Positions 49,803-60,725 of a stretch of 64,000 bases of DNA are shown here, piece by piece (the first letter of the stretch is position 1; each line of letters begins with the position of its first letter). Made by a program: the position numbers and the translations under genes. The DNA is from Tomocerus qinae (lineage: Eukaryota; Arthropoda; Collembola; Entomobryomorpha; Tomoceridae). The notes beneath the pieces were generated by a model. That model was not told where the DNA came from. It saw nothing but the letters and a program-made list of their open reading frames with translations, and did no database searches. Location: the NCBI GenBank assembly GCA_020055645.1, contig CM034550.1, positions 12,785,001 through 12,849,000 of the forward strand. The letters are read 5' to 3'.

Positions 49803-50030
49803 TGGATAAACCTCGTTAATGCATTTTGGTATCTACACGAGGGAGCAAGACATAAGTTCGAAACAGTCTTGTCTTGCCCCTTTGTTGAGTTTGGAATCTC
49901 TACAGGGAGACAGGACGTGTTAGTTCGAAACATTCTTGTCTCTAGCTTGTGCTAGAGCTTCTCACTCGTCCCTACACTTATACATGTAGTAGATAGGGAC
50001 AGTGGGAATCTCGTTAATCCATTCATGCGT

Positions 50031-50087
<57 letters not shown>

Positions 50088-50639
50088 ACGGAGTAAAGCC
50101 TACTCTCTTTCCCACAGCCAGCCTCCAATACCTATCTTAATGTTAAGTAGTGTAGTTTCTAGCCGTACGCATGTAATGCATTGATAACTACCTATCTATG
50201 TATAGTCCCTACCTTAGCATAGTATGTAGCATAATATTATGTATGTAACTCTAGTACCTACCTATCTATTAGTGTGTAGCCCTATCTACCTACCTATTAG
50301 ATGTAGTACATAAAGTAAGTTTTTGGCGTAGCATTCTTCAGTAGCACGCGGTACCCTGTTGGAGACGCACGTTCCTTTTGTGTCAGTTCTCCGAATATAT
50401 TTAATTTGCCCAATTAAATATTACTAGTGCTACCCTTAATTACCTTACCTGTAATTACCTATAAATTGTTGATTGTGTGTTTGTTGTGTATGTGTGCCTA
50501 TTATTTTCATATAAATAAAACCGGGTTTTTCAACACAAAATAAGTTCGCCAAAAGCACACACTACATTAAAGCATCCCCAGATTTGGCATCATTGGTTTG
50601 GACTCTACCTGCAAGCGATATCGAAGTCAGCCCTCTTCA
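49803..50639 (+). repeat. Left LTR
   Basis: 837 bp, begins TGGATAAACC and ends CCCTCTTCA (TG...CA). Contains ATAAATAAAACC near 50510, a likely polyadenylation signal. Confidence 0.93.
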
Positions 50640-50965
50640 TTTTGGTCCTTCGAGAGCACGGATGTCGGTAATTATCATTAATTTAAATTAGTGCATCAAT
50701 TAATTACCGTAATCAGTTACGGGATACTGACTGTCGCCTTGCCACGGTTACTCGTCAGCCATTTTGGAAGCCATTTCGCCAGTTGTGTTTGGATCGTTCA
50801 TCCAATTTAAGTTTGAATTTCCCGCCATTGGGGAAACTAGAGACAGTGCACGTCTCATCTACAAGTGAAAGTGTTTGTGAGCTCTCTACAGCTACAACAG
50901 GAAAAGTCTCATCTCACGGTGCCCCGTAAGTTGTTCTTTCTCCTTGTCTCTTGCATAAAAGCATC

Positions 50966-53900
50966 ATGGACGCCGTCCAGAGGAATCGACGAGCGTTGAA
51001 CACTGAGATTACTCGGATCGCCAACGTACTTGCCCAGTACGACAAGACGAATCCGATGCCGAAATCCGAAAACGTAGTACAGGAGAAGAGTCTGTTTGCC
51101 TGCAGACAACGGTACTACAAGGTCTTGGACGAGTGCAGTGTGGCCGCCAAGACCACTGCGGAGTACGACCGCGAAGAAGCAGAGTTTCTCACTCTCATCG
51201 AAAAGATGGACAAGCTGAGCATCAAGCTCGAAGACATGAAGATCGCCGCCGCTGCTCTAGTGACTGGAACCTCAGAAATCAAGCTACCGAAGCTGGAACT
51301 ACCACGGTTCTCCGGTGAAGTACACCAATGGCTTTCCTTTCATGACCTCTTTTTAGCGTCCATCCATCATAACACGAAGCTATCTGGAGCCCAGAAGCTT
51401 CAATACCTGAAAGGTGCAGTGGACGGTGAGCCGTCGAAGCTCATCAGTAGTCTCCAGATAACGGACGCAAACTACGACGTCGCCTGGAAGACCTTGGAGG
51501 ATCGGTATCAAGATAAGCGTGAACTCATCCGAGGTACGTTCGTCCGACTCCTCTCTCAACAGAACATTATTACGGATTCTCCAGCTATGCTACAGACTCT
51601 AGCCGATACTTCTCGTGAGTGCGTGCAATCGTTCGCGACTTTGGGCATTCCCAAAGAAGAAGTGTGTGAGCTTCTCATAGTGCACATCATCTCACAAAAG
51701 TTAGACTCAGAGTCTCGTACGCAGTGGGAGCGTAAGCAGGAAAAAGGTAAACTGCCCACATTTGAACAGTTTTGTGAGTTCCTTGATGAACAGGCCAGAG
51801 TCACGGCCGCAGCAAAACCGTCGTCATCCAAGTCACAAGCGAAGTCCAAGGATCGTCGTCCTGGAGCAGCTATGCACTACGGATCATCAGACGCAAAACC
51901 ACGAAGTGAGTGCACGTTCTGTAGTGGTGAGCATCACATATTCTCGTGTTCAGCCTTTGCGGCTTTAACTGTGCCAGACAGATGGACATCTGTAAAGAGT
52001 AAAGCCTTATGCTTTAACTGCTTAGAGTTTGGGCACAGAACTGAGAACTGCACGAAAAGAAAGTGTAGGCATTGTCGGAAGCCCCACAATCGCTTACTCC
52101 ACCCGGAGAAACCTCCGCGAAAGCAAGAGTCCTCTGCACCAGCTACGACGGATCCTCCAGAGAAGGTACAAGTCAGTTTTTGTTCGTCTCTATCAGCATC
52201 ACGTACGCAAACTCTTCTGTGCACTGCACTCGTACGAGTGAAGGACAGCAAGGGACAGCTACAAGTGTGCAGAGCTCTGTTGGATAACGGCTCGCAGACG
52301 TCTACAATTACTACAGCATGTGCCACTCGACTCGGACTACGTAGACGTAAAGTGCACATACCGATCTCAGGCATTGGTGGTGTGGATGCAGGTACGTACT
52401 CGGAAATCACTTCTTTAAGCTTTTCCTCATGCTACGCTACTCAGCCTACCTTCGACGTCAATGCGATCGTGATGAAAGTCATCACTCATCCCCTGCCTAC
52501 GTACGAAATCACGCAAGTGAATTGGAATCACTTACAAGGACTACAACTAGCAGACCCTCAATATAACGTCCCTGGCAAGATAGACATGCTGCTAGGTATG
52601 GACATTTACAATGCTTTGCTTGTAGACGGCATGAAGAAAGGCGCACAGGGTAGTCCTACAGCTATCAACACGGCTCTCGGTTGGATTGTCGGAGGAAAGC
52701 TAGGAACTATGCAGCCTACTTCACTCGCTACGCATCACGTCCATTGCGACATGGATGATGCTCTTAGGAAGTTCTGGGAACTAGAAGAGCTGCCACGGCA
52801 GAAGTTCTTATCGCTCGAAGAGAAAGAGTGTGAAGAACACTATGCAGCTACGCATAGTAGAAATGATGACGGAAGATTCGTCGTACGCCTTCCCTTCAAG
52901 AAAAGTGCAGAGCCACTTGGAGACTCTAGGAACATAGCCATGAAGCGGTTGAAGAGTACGGAACGAAGATTAAGCTTAGACCCACCTTTGCATACAGAGT
53001 ACCAGTCGGTAGTTAGTGAGTATCTACAGCTTAAGCATATGGAACTTGTCCCCGAGCGTGAAGTGGTTCCCGATCGGCAAGTGTATTATATGCCGCACCA
53101 TGCAGTGTTAAAGCCCACTAGTACTACGACAAAACTGCGTGTAGTGTTTGATGCATCAGCAGCATCATCAAATAAAGTTTCATTGAACGAAAATCTACTA
53201 GTAGGTCCCAAACTGCAAGACGATCTAGTGTCTATACTAGTTAGGTTCCGAAAGCATGCGATCGCATTTACGGCAGACTTGGCCAAGATGTACAGACAAG
53301 TACAGATGCATCGCGATGATATAGACTATCAACGCATTCTTTGGCGAGCCTCTACTACCGAACCTGTACGAGACTACAGGCTTCTGACTGCAACATTTGG
53401 AACTGCTTCAGCACCGTACTTGGCCATCAAGAGCCTCCAGCAACTAGCTACGTACGAAGAAGTCAAGCATCCAGAAGCAGCGCAAATAGTACGTAGAGAC
53501 TTCTACGTTGATGATTTGATGAGTGGTGCGGAAAGTGAGGAACACGCTCTTAAGCTACAGAGCGAGTTGATTGCAATGCTGCAGCTCGGACAGTTCGAAC
53601 TACGCAAGTGGTCATCTAACTCTCCCGTACTGCTGGCCTCTCTCCCACCTGAAATGCGCGAATTCAACTTGCCCCTGTCGATCGACGAAAATGAAACTAT
53701 CAAGACATTAGGACTTAAATGGCATCCTGCTACGGACTGCTTTTCGTTTACAGTCACTCTCATGCAACAAGTCACGGCACCAACCAAGCGCATAGTTCTA
53801 TCAGAAATTGCTAAAGTGTTTGATCCGCTTGGCTGGCTGTCCCCAGTGACTATAGTTGCAAAGACATTTATACAGACGTTGTGGAAGGAAGAAATCGGCT

Positions 53901-56068
53901 GGGACGAAGCACTACCGCAAGAACTCCAATCTCATTGGAATGAGCTAAGAGAGCAGCTGCCTACTCTCCATGCATTGAAAATCCCACGCCACGTCCTCAC
54001 AGTGAATGTTGTTGATACTCAACTGCACGGCTTTAGTGATGCATCGGAACGTGCATACGCTGCAGTTGTCTTTCTACGCTCAGTGGATGCAAGTGGAAAT
54101 GTGCGCGTGAGAATGGTAGCTGCAAAAAGCAAAGTAGCTCCAGTGAAGCAAGTGACTTTGCCTCGCTTAGAATTGTGTGCCGCAGTTCTACTCGCAAAGT
54201 TGATGCAGTGTGTGCATAGTGCCTTAATGCTACCGGTACGAGAGAACTACGGCTGGACGGATTCTACAATCACTCTAGCATGGCTCGCATCCCCACCTCA
54301 ACGCTGGTCCACATTTGTTGCGAATCGTGTGTCCGAAGTACAGCAGACTGTGCCATACATAGAGTGGAATCACGTACGGAGTGAGGATAATCCTGCAGAC
54401 TGTGCATCCAGAGGGATCCCACCGTCTGATCTCCTCACTCACAATTTGTGGTGGAATGGGCCTGAGTGGCTCGCAGTGCCGAACTTTGTGCCTCCAAGTT
54501 ACACTGAACCGTGTTTCGCTCCGCCAGAAGAACGACCTAGAAAAGTGCTACATGTGCTGGTGGATGACTCTATGCTACATAGATATTCAGATGTAAGTCG
54601 ACTACTTAATGTTACTGCATATTGTTTACGCTTCATACGTAATGCTCGCATGAAGGCAAGTGCACGACGTACTAGGCCAGAGCATGTCAGTCCACCAACC
54701 ACGTACGAATTAGATGAAGCATTACATACTTGGGTGAAAGTAGTCCAGTCGAACGAGTTTCACTCGGACATTTGTGCTCTTAAAGCAAATAGGGAATTGC
54801 CTAATAGCAGTAAGTTGAAGTCGCTTGTACCATTTCTCGATGAAAATGGAATTTTGCGTGTTGGCGGACGGCTGAAGAAATCAGCACTGCATACCGACGC
54901 CAAGCACCAAATCCTACTGCCAAAGAATCATCACTTCACTCAGCTCATCATAGCATACTACCACAAGAAAGAATTGCACGCAGGGCCTCAGCTACTACAA
55001 GCATCAATTCAGCAGAAGTACTGGATTCTGGCCGCTCGCGATGCGATAAGGAAATATGTGCGCCAGTGTGTACGGTGCTTTCGCTTCCGTGCACAAGCTA
55101 CACAGCAGAGAATGGGAGAATTACCAGCATCTCGAGTGACCCCAGCACCTCCATTTCAACGGTGCGGAGTTGACTATGCTGGCCCATTTCTACTCACCGC
55201 ACGGAAGGGACGAGGACAGAAGAGCTACAAAGCCTATGTAGCTCTCTTCGTGTGCTTCGTGTCTCGTGCGATTCATTTGGAACTGGTATCTGATTTGACT
55301 ACGGATGCTTTCATGGCTGCATTCCGTAGATTTATTGCACGTCGTGGAAAGCCTACAGACGTGTATAGCGATTGTGGTACGAACTTCGTTGGTGCACGCA
55401 ACAAGCTCGATGACCACTATAGGAAGTTTATGTCTGCAGCCCACAACGAAGAAATGGAACGAGAACTCGTACGTGAAAGGATCCGCTGGCATCTAAATGC
55501 GCCTGCATCGCCACACCATGGAGGTATATGGGAGTCTGGCGTGAAGTCGATGAAGCATCACCTCCATAGAACGGTCGGCAATGCAATACTCACTACGGAA
55601 GAGATGTCCACACTCCTAGCTCAAGTAGAAGCCTGCCTCAACTCCCGTCCGATCACTGAACTGTCTAGCGATCCGAACGACTTGCTGCCGCTTACGCCTG
55701 GACATTTCCTCATCGGACGGCCACTTACTGCACTCGCTGAGCCTTCGCTCACGCACTTGAAGGAGGGACACCTATGCCGCTGGCAACACGTGCAGCAACT
55801 GTACCAGCACTTCTGGAATAGATGGTCTACAGAATATCTCGCGCGACTACAGCAACGTAAGAAGTGGACTACGGAGCATCCCAATATCAAGGTAGGAGAT
55901 GTAGTACTTCTTACGGATGAACGCCTTGCACCGAACAGATGGAATCTAGGACTCATCACAGCTACTACGCCTGGAAAAGATGGTTTAGTGCGCGTAGTGA
56001 CTGTGAAGACATCAGCAGGGAGTGTGCAACGCTCCATTGCTAAACTCTGCATATTACCTATAGGATAA
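50966..56068 (+). CDS. BEL/Pao Gag-Pol polyprotein
   Basis: 1700 aa from the first in-frame ATG (50966). Order: Gag region (DUF1759 type, PKLELPRFSGEVHQW); CCHC zinc knuckles (CFNCLEFGHRTENC, about residues 350-365); retropepsin with ALLDNGSQTSTI (about 435), a DNG active site; reverse transcriptase with FYVDDLMSG (YVDD about 848); Pao-type RNase H (LHGFSDASERAYAA); integrase zinc-binding region (ELHAG ... CVRC); integrase core with Asp in VDYAGPF, Asp in YSDCGTNF and Glu in HHGGIWESGVKSMK; and the C-terminal domain WNRWSTEYL ... VVLLTDE. There is no stop or frameshift in the whole frame, so it appears competent. Its G+C and codon use are higher than those of the surrounding genes. No envelope gene follows. 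Confidence 0.95.
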   Translation: MDAVQRNRRALNTEITRIANVLAQYDKTNPMPKSENVVQEKSLFACRQRYYKVLDECSVAAKTTAEYDREEAEFLTLIEKMDKLSIKLEDMKIAAAALVTGTSEIKLPKLELPRFSGEVHQWLSFHDLFLASIHHNTKLSGAQKLQYLKGAVDGEPSKLISSLQITDANYDVAWKTLEDRYQDKRELIRGTFVRLLSQQNIITDSPAMLQTLADTSRECVQSFATLGIPKEEVCELLIVHIISQKLDSESRTQWERKQEKGKLPTFEQFCEFLDEQARVTAAAKPSSSKSQAKSKDRRPGAAMHYGSSDAKPRSECTFCSGEHHIFSCSAFAALTVPDRWTSVKSKALCFNCLEFGHRTENCTKRKCRHCRKPHNRLLHPEKPPRKQESSAPATTDPPEKVQVSFCSSLSASRTQTLLCTALVRVKDSKGQLQVCRALLDNGSQTSTITTACATRLGLRRRKVHIPISGIGGVDAGTYSEITSLSFSSCYATQPTFDVNAIVMKVITHPLPTYEITQVNWNHLQGLQLADPQYNVPGKIDMLLGMDIYNALLVDGMKKGAQGSPTAINTALGWIVGGKLGTMQPTSLATHHVHCDMDDALRKFWELEELPRQKFLSLEEKECEEHYAATHSRNDDGRFVVRLPFKKSAEPLGDSRNIAMKRLKSTERRLSLDPPLHTEYQSVVSEYLQLKHMELVPEREVVPDRQVYYMPHHAVLKPTSTTTKLRVVFDASAASSNKVSLNENLLVGPKLQDDLVSILVRFRKHAIAFTADLAKMYRQVQMHRDDIDYQRILWRASTTEPVRDYRLLTATFGTASAPYLAIKSLQQLATYEEVKHPEAAQIVRRDFYVDDLMSGAESEEHALKLQSELIAMLQLGQFELRKWSSNSPVLLASLPPEMREFNLPLSIDENETIKTLGLKWHPATDCFSFTVTLMQQVTAPTKRIVLSEIAKVFDPLGWLSPVTIVAKTFIQTLWKEEIGWDEALPQELQSHWNELREQLPTLHALKIPRHVLTVNVVDTQLHGFSDASERAYAAVVFLRSVDASGNVRVRMVAAKSKVAPVKQVTLPRLELCAAVLLAKLMQCVHSALMLPVRENYGWTDSTITLAWLASPPQRWSTFVANRVSEVQQTVPYIEWNHVRSEDNPADCASRGIPPSDLLTHNLWWNGPEWLAVPNFVPPSYTEPCFAPPEERPRKVLHVLVDDSMLHRYSDVSRLLNVTAYCLRFIRNARMKASARRTRPEHVSPPTTYELDEALHTWVKVVQSNEFHSDICALKANRELPNSSKLKSLVPFLDENGILRVGGRLKKSALHTDAKHQILLPKNHHFTQLIIAYYHKKELHAGPQLLQASIQQKYWILAARDAIRKYVRQCVRCFRFRAQATQQRMGELPASRVTPAPPFQRCGVDYAGPFLLTARKGRGQKSYKAYVALFVCFVSRAIHLELVSDLTTDAFMAAFRRFIARRGKPTDVYSDCGTNFVGARNKLDDHYRKFMSAAHNEEMERELVRERIRWHLNAPASPHHGGIWESGVKSMKHHLHRTVGNAILTTEEMSTLLAQVEACLNSRPITELSSDPNDLLPLTPGHFLIGRPLTALAEPSLTHLKEGHLCRWQHVQQLYQHFWNRWSTEYLARLQQRKKWTTEHPNIKVGDVVLLTDERLAPNRWNLGLITATTPGKDGLVRVVTVKTSAGSVQRSIAKLCILPIG

Positions 56069-56164
56069 ATAATGAATTTTTTATTGTATTTAGCTATATT
56101 TATCCTTGGCATGTATGTATGATAGCTTAGAATGTTGAAATAGTGTATTTCAAGGCGGGGAAAA

Positions 56165-56392
56165 TGGATAAACCTCGTTAATGCATTTTGGTATCTACAC
56201 GAGGGAGCAAGACATAAGTTCGAAACAGTCTTGTCTTGCCCCTTTGTTGAGTTTGGAATCTCTACAGGGAGACAGGACGTGTTAGTTCGAAACATTCTTG
56301 TCTCTAGCTTGTGCTAGAGCTTCTCACTCGTCCCTACACTTATACATGTAGTAGATAGGGACAGTGGGAATCTCGTTAATCCATTCATGCGT

Positions 56393-56449
<57 letters not shown>

Positions 56450-57001
56450 ACGGAGTAAAGCCTACTCTCTTTCCCACAGCCAGCCTCCAATACCTATCTT
56501 AATGTTAAGTAGTGTAGTTTCTAGCCGTACGCATGTAATGCATTGATAACTACCTATCTATGTATAGTCCCTACCTTAGCATAGTATGTAGCATAATATT
56601 ATGTATGTAACTCTAGTACCTACCTATCTATTAGTGTGTAGCCCTATCTACCTACCTATTAGATGTAGTACATAAAGTAAGTTTTTGGCGTAGCATTCTT
56701 CAGTAGCACGCGGTACCCTGTTGGAGACGCACGTTCCTTTTGTGTCAGTTCTCCGAATATATTTAATTTGCCCAATTAAATATTACTAGTGCTACCCTTA
56801 ATTACCTTACCTGTAATTACCTATAAATTGTTGATTGTGTGTTTGTTGTGTATGTGTGCCTATTATTTTCATATAAATAAAACCGGGTTTTTCAACACAA
56901 AATAAGTTCGCCAAAAGCACACACTACATTAAAGCATCCCCAGATTTGGCATCATTGGTTTGGACTCTACCTGCAAGCGATATCGAAGTCAGCCCTCTTC
57001 A
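56165..57001 (+). repeat. Right LTR
   Basis: 837 bp, TG...CA, identical by eye to the left LTR; followed by the duplicated GCTTA. Confidence 0.93.
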
Positions 57002-57123
57002 GCTTATTAACAATTAATAGTATAAATATCAACTTGAATATCGCTACACAAAACATCTGTATTACAATCCATTTTTATATTACAATTTGTACATGTTTCT
57101 TCTTTTTGGTGTGTCAACTAAGA

Positions 57124-59673
57124 CTACGAATCAAGAAAGGCATAGTGATCTCTAAAAAATTTGCTCAGGTAGTCAAATGTCGGTCTGTCATTTGGATTTT
57201 TTCTCCAGCAATAGAGCAGCACTGCATGTCTGAAATGTATAATTAGCAAATACGAATTGATTACACAACTGCATTCTAAAATTAGGACAAAGTATTTTCT
57301 GCAAATTACATTTCCTCGGTACAATTGGGAGGCATGGCCATTCTCACTCCATTCTTTAATTTCTTTGCAAATTCAAGGTTAAAAGTTTCTTTAGGCCAGG
57401 GCACTTCACCCAAAGAAAACATTTCCCAAACAGTAACGCCATAAGACCAAACATCTGATTTGGATGAAAATGTCATGTCAGTAATTGATTCCAGAGAGAG
57501 CCAACGCCAAGGAAGAGGCGTCTATTAGAATATAAAATATAACATTTTTTCACTTAAACCCAAAAGTAAAAAATAAATTCCCAAGTTATAGAAAAAGGAA
57601 CAGAATGGTTAAAAAATGTTCAAACAAATTCACTTACATTTTGTCTTTTTACATAAACTGAATATTGGTACAACTGTCTCGATAAGCCAAAATCGGAAAT
57701 TTTAGCATTCCTTTCCGCTGTGAGTAGAACGTTTCTGGTTGCTAAATCTCCATGAATTACCTATGTACATTGAATAATTTAGTATGAAGTCATAAGGCAA
57801 GTGAAAGAATTTGTTCAATAATTTGAATGTAATTGAAATGTTGAAATAATCAGGTTTTACTTTTTTACTTTCTAGATAAGCCATTCCGTCTGCGGTCTGA
57901 TAAGCCCATTTAAATATATCTTTAGTTGATGTCCCATCACTTTCTTGATAGTTTGAATAGGAGTCGTCACTATTTTATTAATTTTACAATTTAAGATATT
58001 AAACGTAAACAAGCAACAGGAAAATGCACAAAGCCACAAACCTTGAAGTTTTGGTGAGGATACCGTCTTTAATTTGACTCCAAAATAGTCCACGACAACC
58101 TCGCAAATGGTCGAAGAGGCTCCCAAAAGCACAGAACTCTACCACAATGAATAATTTCTCTGAAAGTTGAGACGGGAAAATTTATTTAGATGTTAGAGTA
58201 TACAATCTCTACTATAGGAAATGTTAATTTTAGCTTCAAATTATTAAATTTAATTTCGTCGTTGAATAATCAATTCATTAATTTTCCAGATTTTCTTTAT
58301 GCAAAACAATTTCTACTTCGTGAATAAATTGCACTAACTGGTTCGTATTTCCGAAGTAGATGCTCCAATAAGAGTTACAATATTGTCATGTTTGCCCAAG
58401 TAGCACATGACCTTTAATTCGGATAACAGGGCCTTGAAAATTGTCACATCACCTTCCTCTTGATTAATTGTTTTCACAGCCACTACCAAAGGAGTTTGTT
58501 TATCTGATGTAGTGATGTACCCTTTGCAAACTTTTCCATAGGCCCCAGAACCTAATTCTTGGGTTTCGTCTAAATAATTAAACAGTAAAATATTATTATC
58601 AATTGTGATATCCTTTAGGTACTATATAATACTCTATTTATTATATGGCTGGTAAATCCGACAATTAACGTCCATAGACATGAAAAATTATAATGTTATT
58701 GAATTTTACCAATAACTAATTTATCCATTGAAATTTCGAATTCCTCTGTTTTGTATCTGGAGTATTGAGCTTGTTTTGGGGGTTTCAAAGATCCTGAATT
58801 AGGATTATTATTCCCGTAATCATTGCAAATGTCACTTTTACGATACAAATCTTCAGGGTTTTTCGGTGGTGGTAATGGCAAGCCTTCTTTAAATTCTTTG
58901 ATTTCTTCATCAGTCAATTGTCTACATGCTTTAAGAGTTTTCTCATCGTACTGAATTTCTTTGATGTAGTAGTACACAACTAATATAGTGTAGTATCTGT
59001 AGATCAGATAGCCATTGTAGATCGTTATTGTAGGGATGTGGATACCGAAATACACTGTGTGAAAATAATAGACGATTCCAGCCCAAGAAGCACAACAGAA
59101 TGTTCCGATACTCCATATTAGGAGACCTTTCGTATTGCGCTTTAAATTTCAGAGATTTTTAGAGAAGTCATACTGAATTTTAAAACGTTATTTTCCAAGT
59201 CAAAGAATAAAGTACTTACAGCTCGGCTGACTTTGAATAAATAAATATCCAGCAATAACTGAAGAATCACATGGACCCAATAGGCAATCCAGATAGAATA
59301 TCTTACTAGGAATTAAGATCAATCGGAAATTGGAATTTCGGAAGATAAATTCGTTGATCAAGAAAATTGTAATCTCTTTAATTAGCTAATTACGTTGTAG
59401 TAGTATTTAAGAAGTTAGCGTACCTGTAAATGCCAAATGATTTTCTTGTCTTTCTTTCTGCCATTTATCATATAACTGGATCATGTCCAGTATTAGAAGA
59501 CCATACCCAACAAATATTTGCAACTACAAAATATTTATGTTTACAATTTTGTACCTCGTAATGCATTTGAATTTATGAATTCTTACAATATTTGTGACGC
59601 AGATCCATTTTACTGCTCCTTGGAGAAAATATCCACAACAAGGTTGAAATCTGGGGAATACTGCTCCGGCCAT
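57124..59673 (-). CDS. Tyrosine kinase with an N-terminal four-TM domain
   Basis: Ten minus-strand exons: 59587-59673, 59424-59523, 59220-59305, 58710-59139, 58339-58569, 58042-58159, 57861-57969, 57638-57760, 57310-57521 and 57124-57229. All phases agree and give 533 aa. Residues about 23-44, 65-86, 97-118 and 127-150 are four hydrophobic segments; no Ig, cysteine-rich or other extracellular domain is present. After a juxtamembrane stretch comes a receptor-type tyrosine kinase domain: GSGAYGKV (241-248), Lys267 in VVAVKTI, Glu285 in LLSELKVM, hinge [12 protein letters not shown], a short kinase insert, HGDLATRN (390-397), DFG (410-412), [15 protein letters not shown] and [12 protein letters not shown]. 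The sequence is nearest to the PDGFR/VEGFR/Torso group. The HRD Arg is Gly. The catalytic set is otherwise complete. A separate neighbouring four-TM gene fused by misannotation is unlikely, because exon 4 itself contains TM3, TM4 and the juxtamembrane part. Confidence 0.85.
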
Positions 59674-60156
59674 TGTAAGAAATCCGACTTACAACTACGA
59701 ATTTCACAATCTGAGACACTAAATGCAGGTAGCGAATATTCCTATACTCCTAACTCCCATGTCTATAATTTTACTAATTTCTGCTTCAGTTGAAGCCGAT
59801 CTTTCCACCGTGACCGTAATCAGGAAAAGTTGGCTTTTCCTTATTATTGCTTGATTTTCTAACTTTGTTTTTAAAGAGAAACTCCTAATACTTAAATTAC
59901 TTCGTGCATGTGTGCAAAGTTTAAGCTTTATTCATTCATTAGTCAAAAATCCAACAATTTTGCAGCATAGCTCGAATTCTTATTTTTTCCTTGTAACGTT
60001 ATAATGAAGCCGTAATTTAGTTGGTCACTAAATAACATTCATTAGCCACTATATAATGTTTATTAAGTATAGTCAATTATATCTTAACTTTGTTATTCAG
60101 GTAATACCTATAGAAATAAATGAGAGCAAAATGATGAAATCAATGAAATAATGTAT
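59674..60156. other. Spacer upstream of the four-TM kinase gene
   Basis: Promoter region of the kinase gene and 3' side of the next minus-strand gene. Nothing else seen. Confidence 0.35.
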
Positions 60157-60725
60157 TTAGGTGGTAGAATCCTCTTTATTTAATACCCAAGTTAAATAAT
60201 TCATATTTGGTTTTACTTCATCATTATGTGATAAAAGTGTATAACCCATCCGCGAGAAAATGTCCAGGAGAGGAGCTACGGCGGATAGAGGAGGAGCTCG
60301 ATCACCTGATTAAAACACAAAAATTTTCCAGTATTAAGCACTTGGAACTATTTAAATTGCTACATCAAATGAAATACTTTAACTAATTACAGGTACACAT
60401 AAAAATAATTAATTGAATTTGAAACAGCAAAAAAAAAGAAAAATAATTCGTGAAAACTTACTATTAGGTAATTCCACACTGAATCTGGCGACATATTTCC
60501 CCATGTACTCTTTGCCTTGTAGATCAGGTTTCATATTTGCAGTTATATATTGTAGTTGCTCCTTCTGCAATCCTCCTAACTCAATCATCCATGTTGAACC
60601 CGCAGCCAAAAACAGCCTTAGAAATTAAAAAAATAGAAAATTGCCCAAAAATAATTTAAAAGAATAATAATAAAAATGAAAATATTTTCCACATGTTTAA
60701 CTTACACGACGGTGACGAATGACAT
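60157..60725 (-). CDS. Unrecognised 107-aa protein, possibly secreted
   Basis: Three minus-strand exons, 60706-60725, 60462-60616 and 60157-60305, join in phases 2 and 1 to 107 aa. The N-terminus MSFVTVVLFLAAGSTWM resembles a signal peptide or anchor. The body includes GGLQKEQLQYITANMKPD, YMGKYVARFSVELP and PPLSAVAPLLDIFSRMGYTL. No cysteine is present and no family is recognised. It has the same orientation as, and lies about 480 bases upstream of, the four-TM kinase gene. The splice-consistent frame is the main evidence. Confidence 0.55.

Larger units (their letters stand above)
49803..57001 (+). mobile_element. BEL/Pao LTR retrotransposon, full length
   Basis: 7.2-kb element with 837-bp direct LTRs, one uninterrupted polyprotein frame and a 5-bp target duplication GCTTA (49798-49802 and 57002-57006), as is usual for BEL/Pao. 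The LTRs read identical by eye, which implies a recent insertion. A polypurine tract (AAGGCGGGGAAAA) precedes the right LTR, and a TGG primer-binding start lies at about 50643. Confidence 0.95.

Noticed and set aside
51556..53793. Several minus-strand or shifted frames of 60-160 codons across the BEL polyprotein
   Set aside because: They are shadows of the long G+C-richer coding frame.
55621..56295. Minus-strand 224-codon frame at the end of the BEL element
   Set aside because: It is antisense to the integrase/C-terminal coding region and LTR and has no domain of its own.
59220..59673. The four TM segments before the kinase as a separate gene
   Set aside because: TM3 and TM4 are in the same exon as the juxtamembrane region, and all exon phases continue into the kinase.
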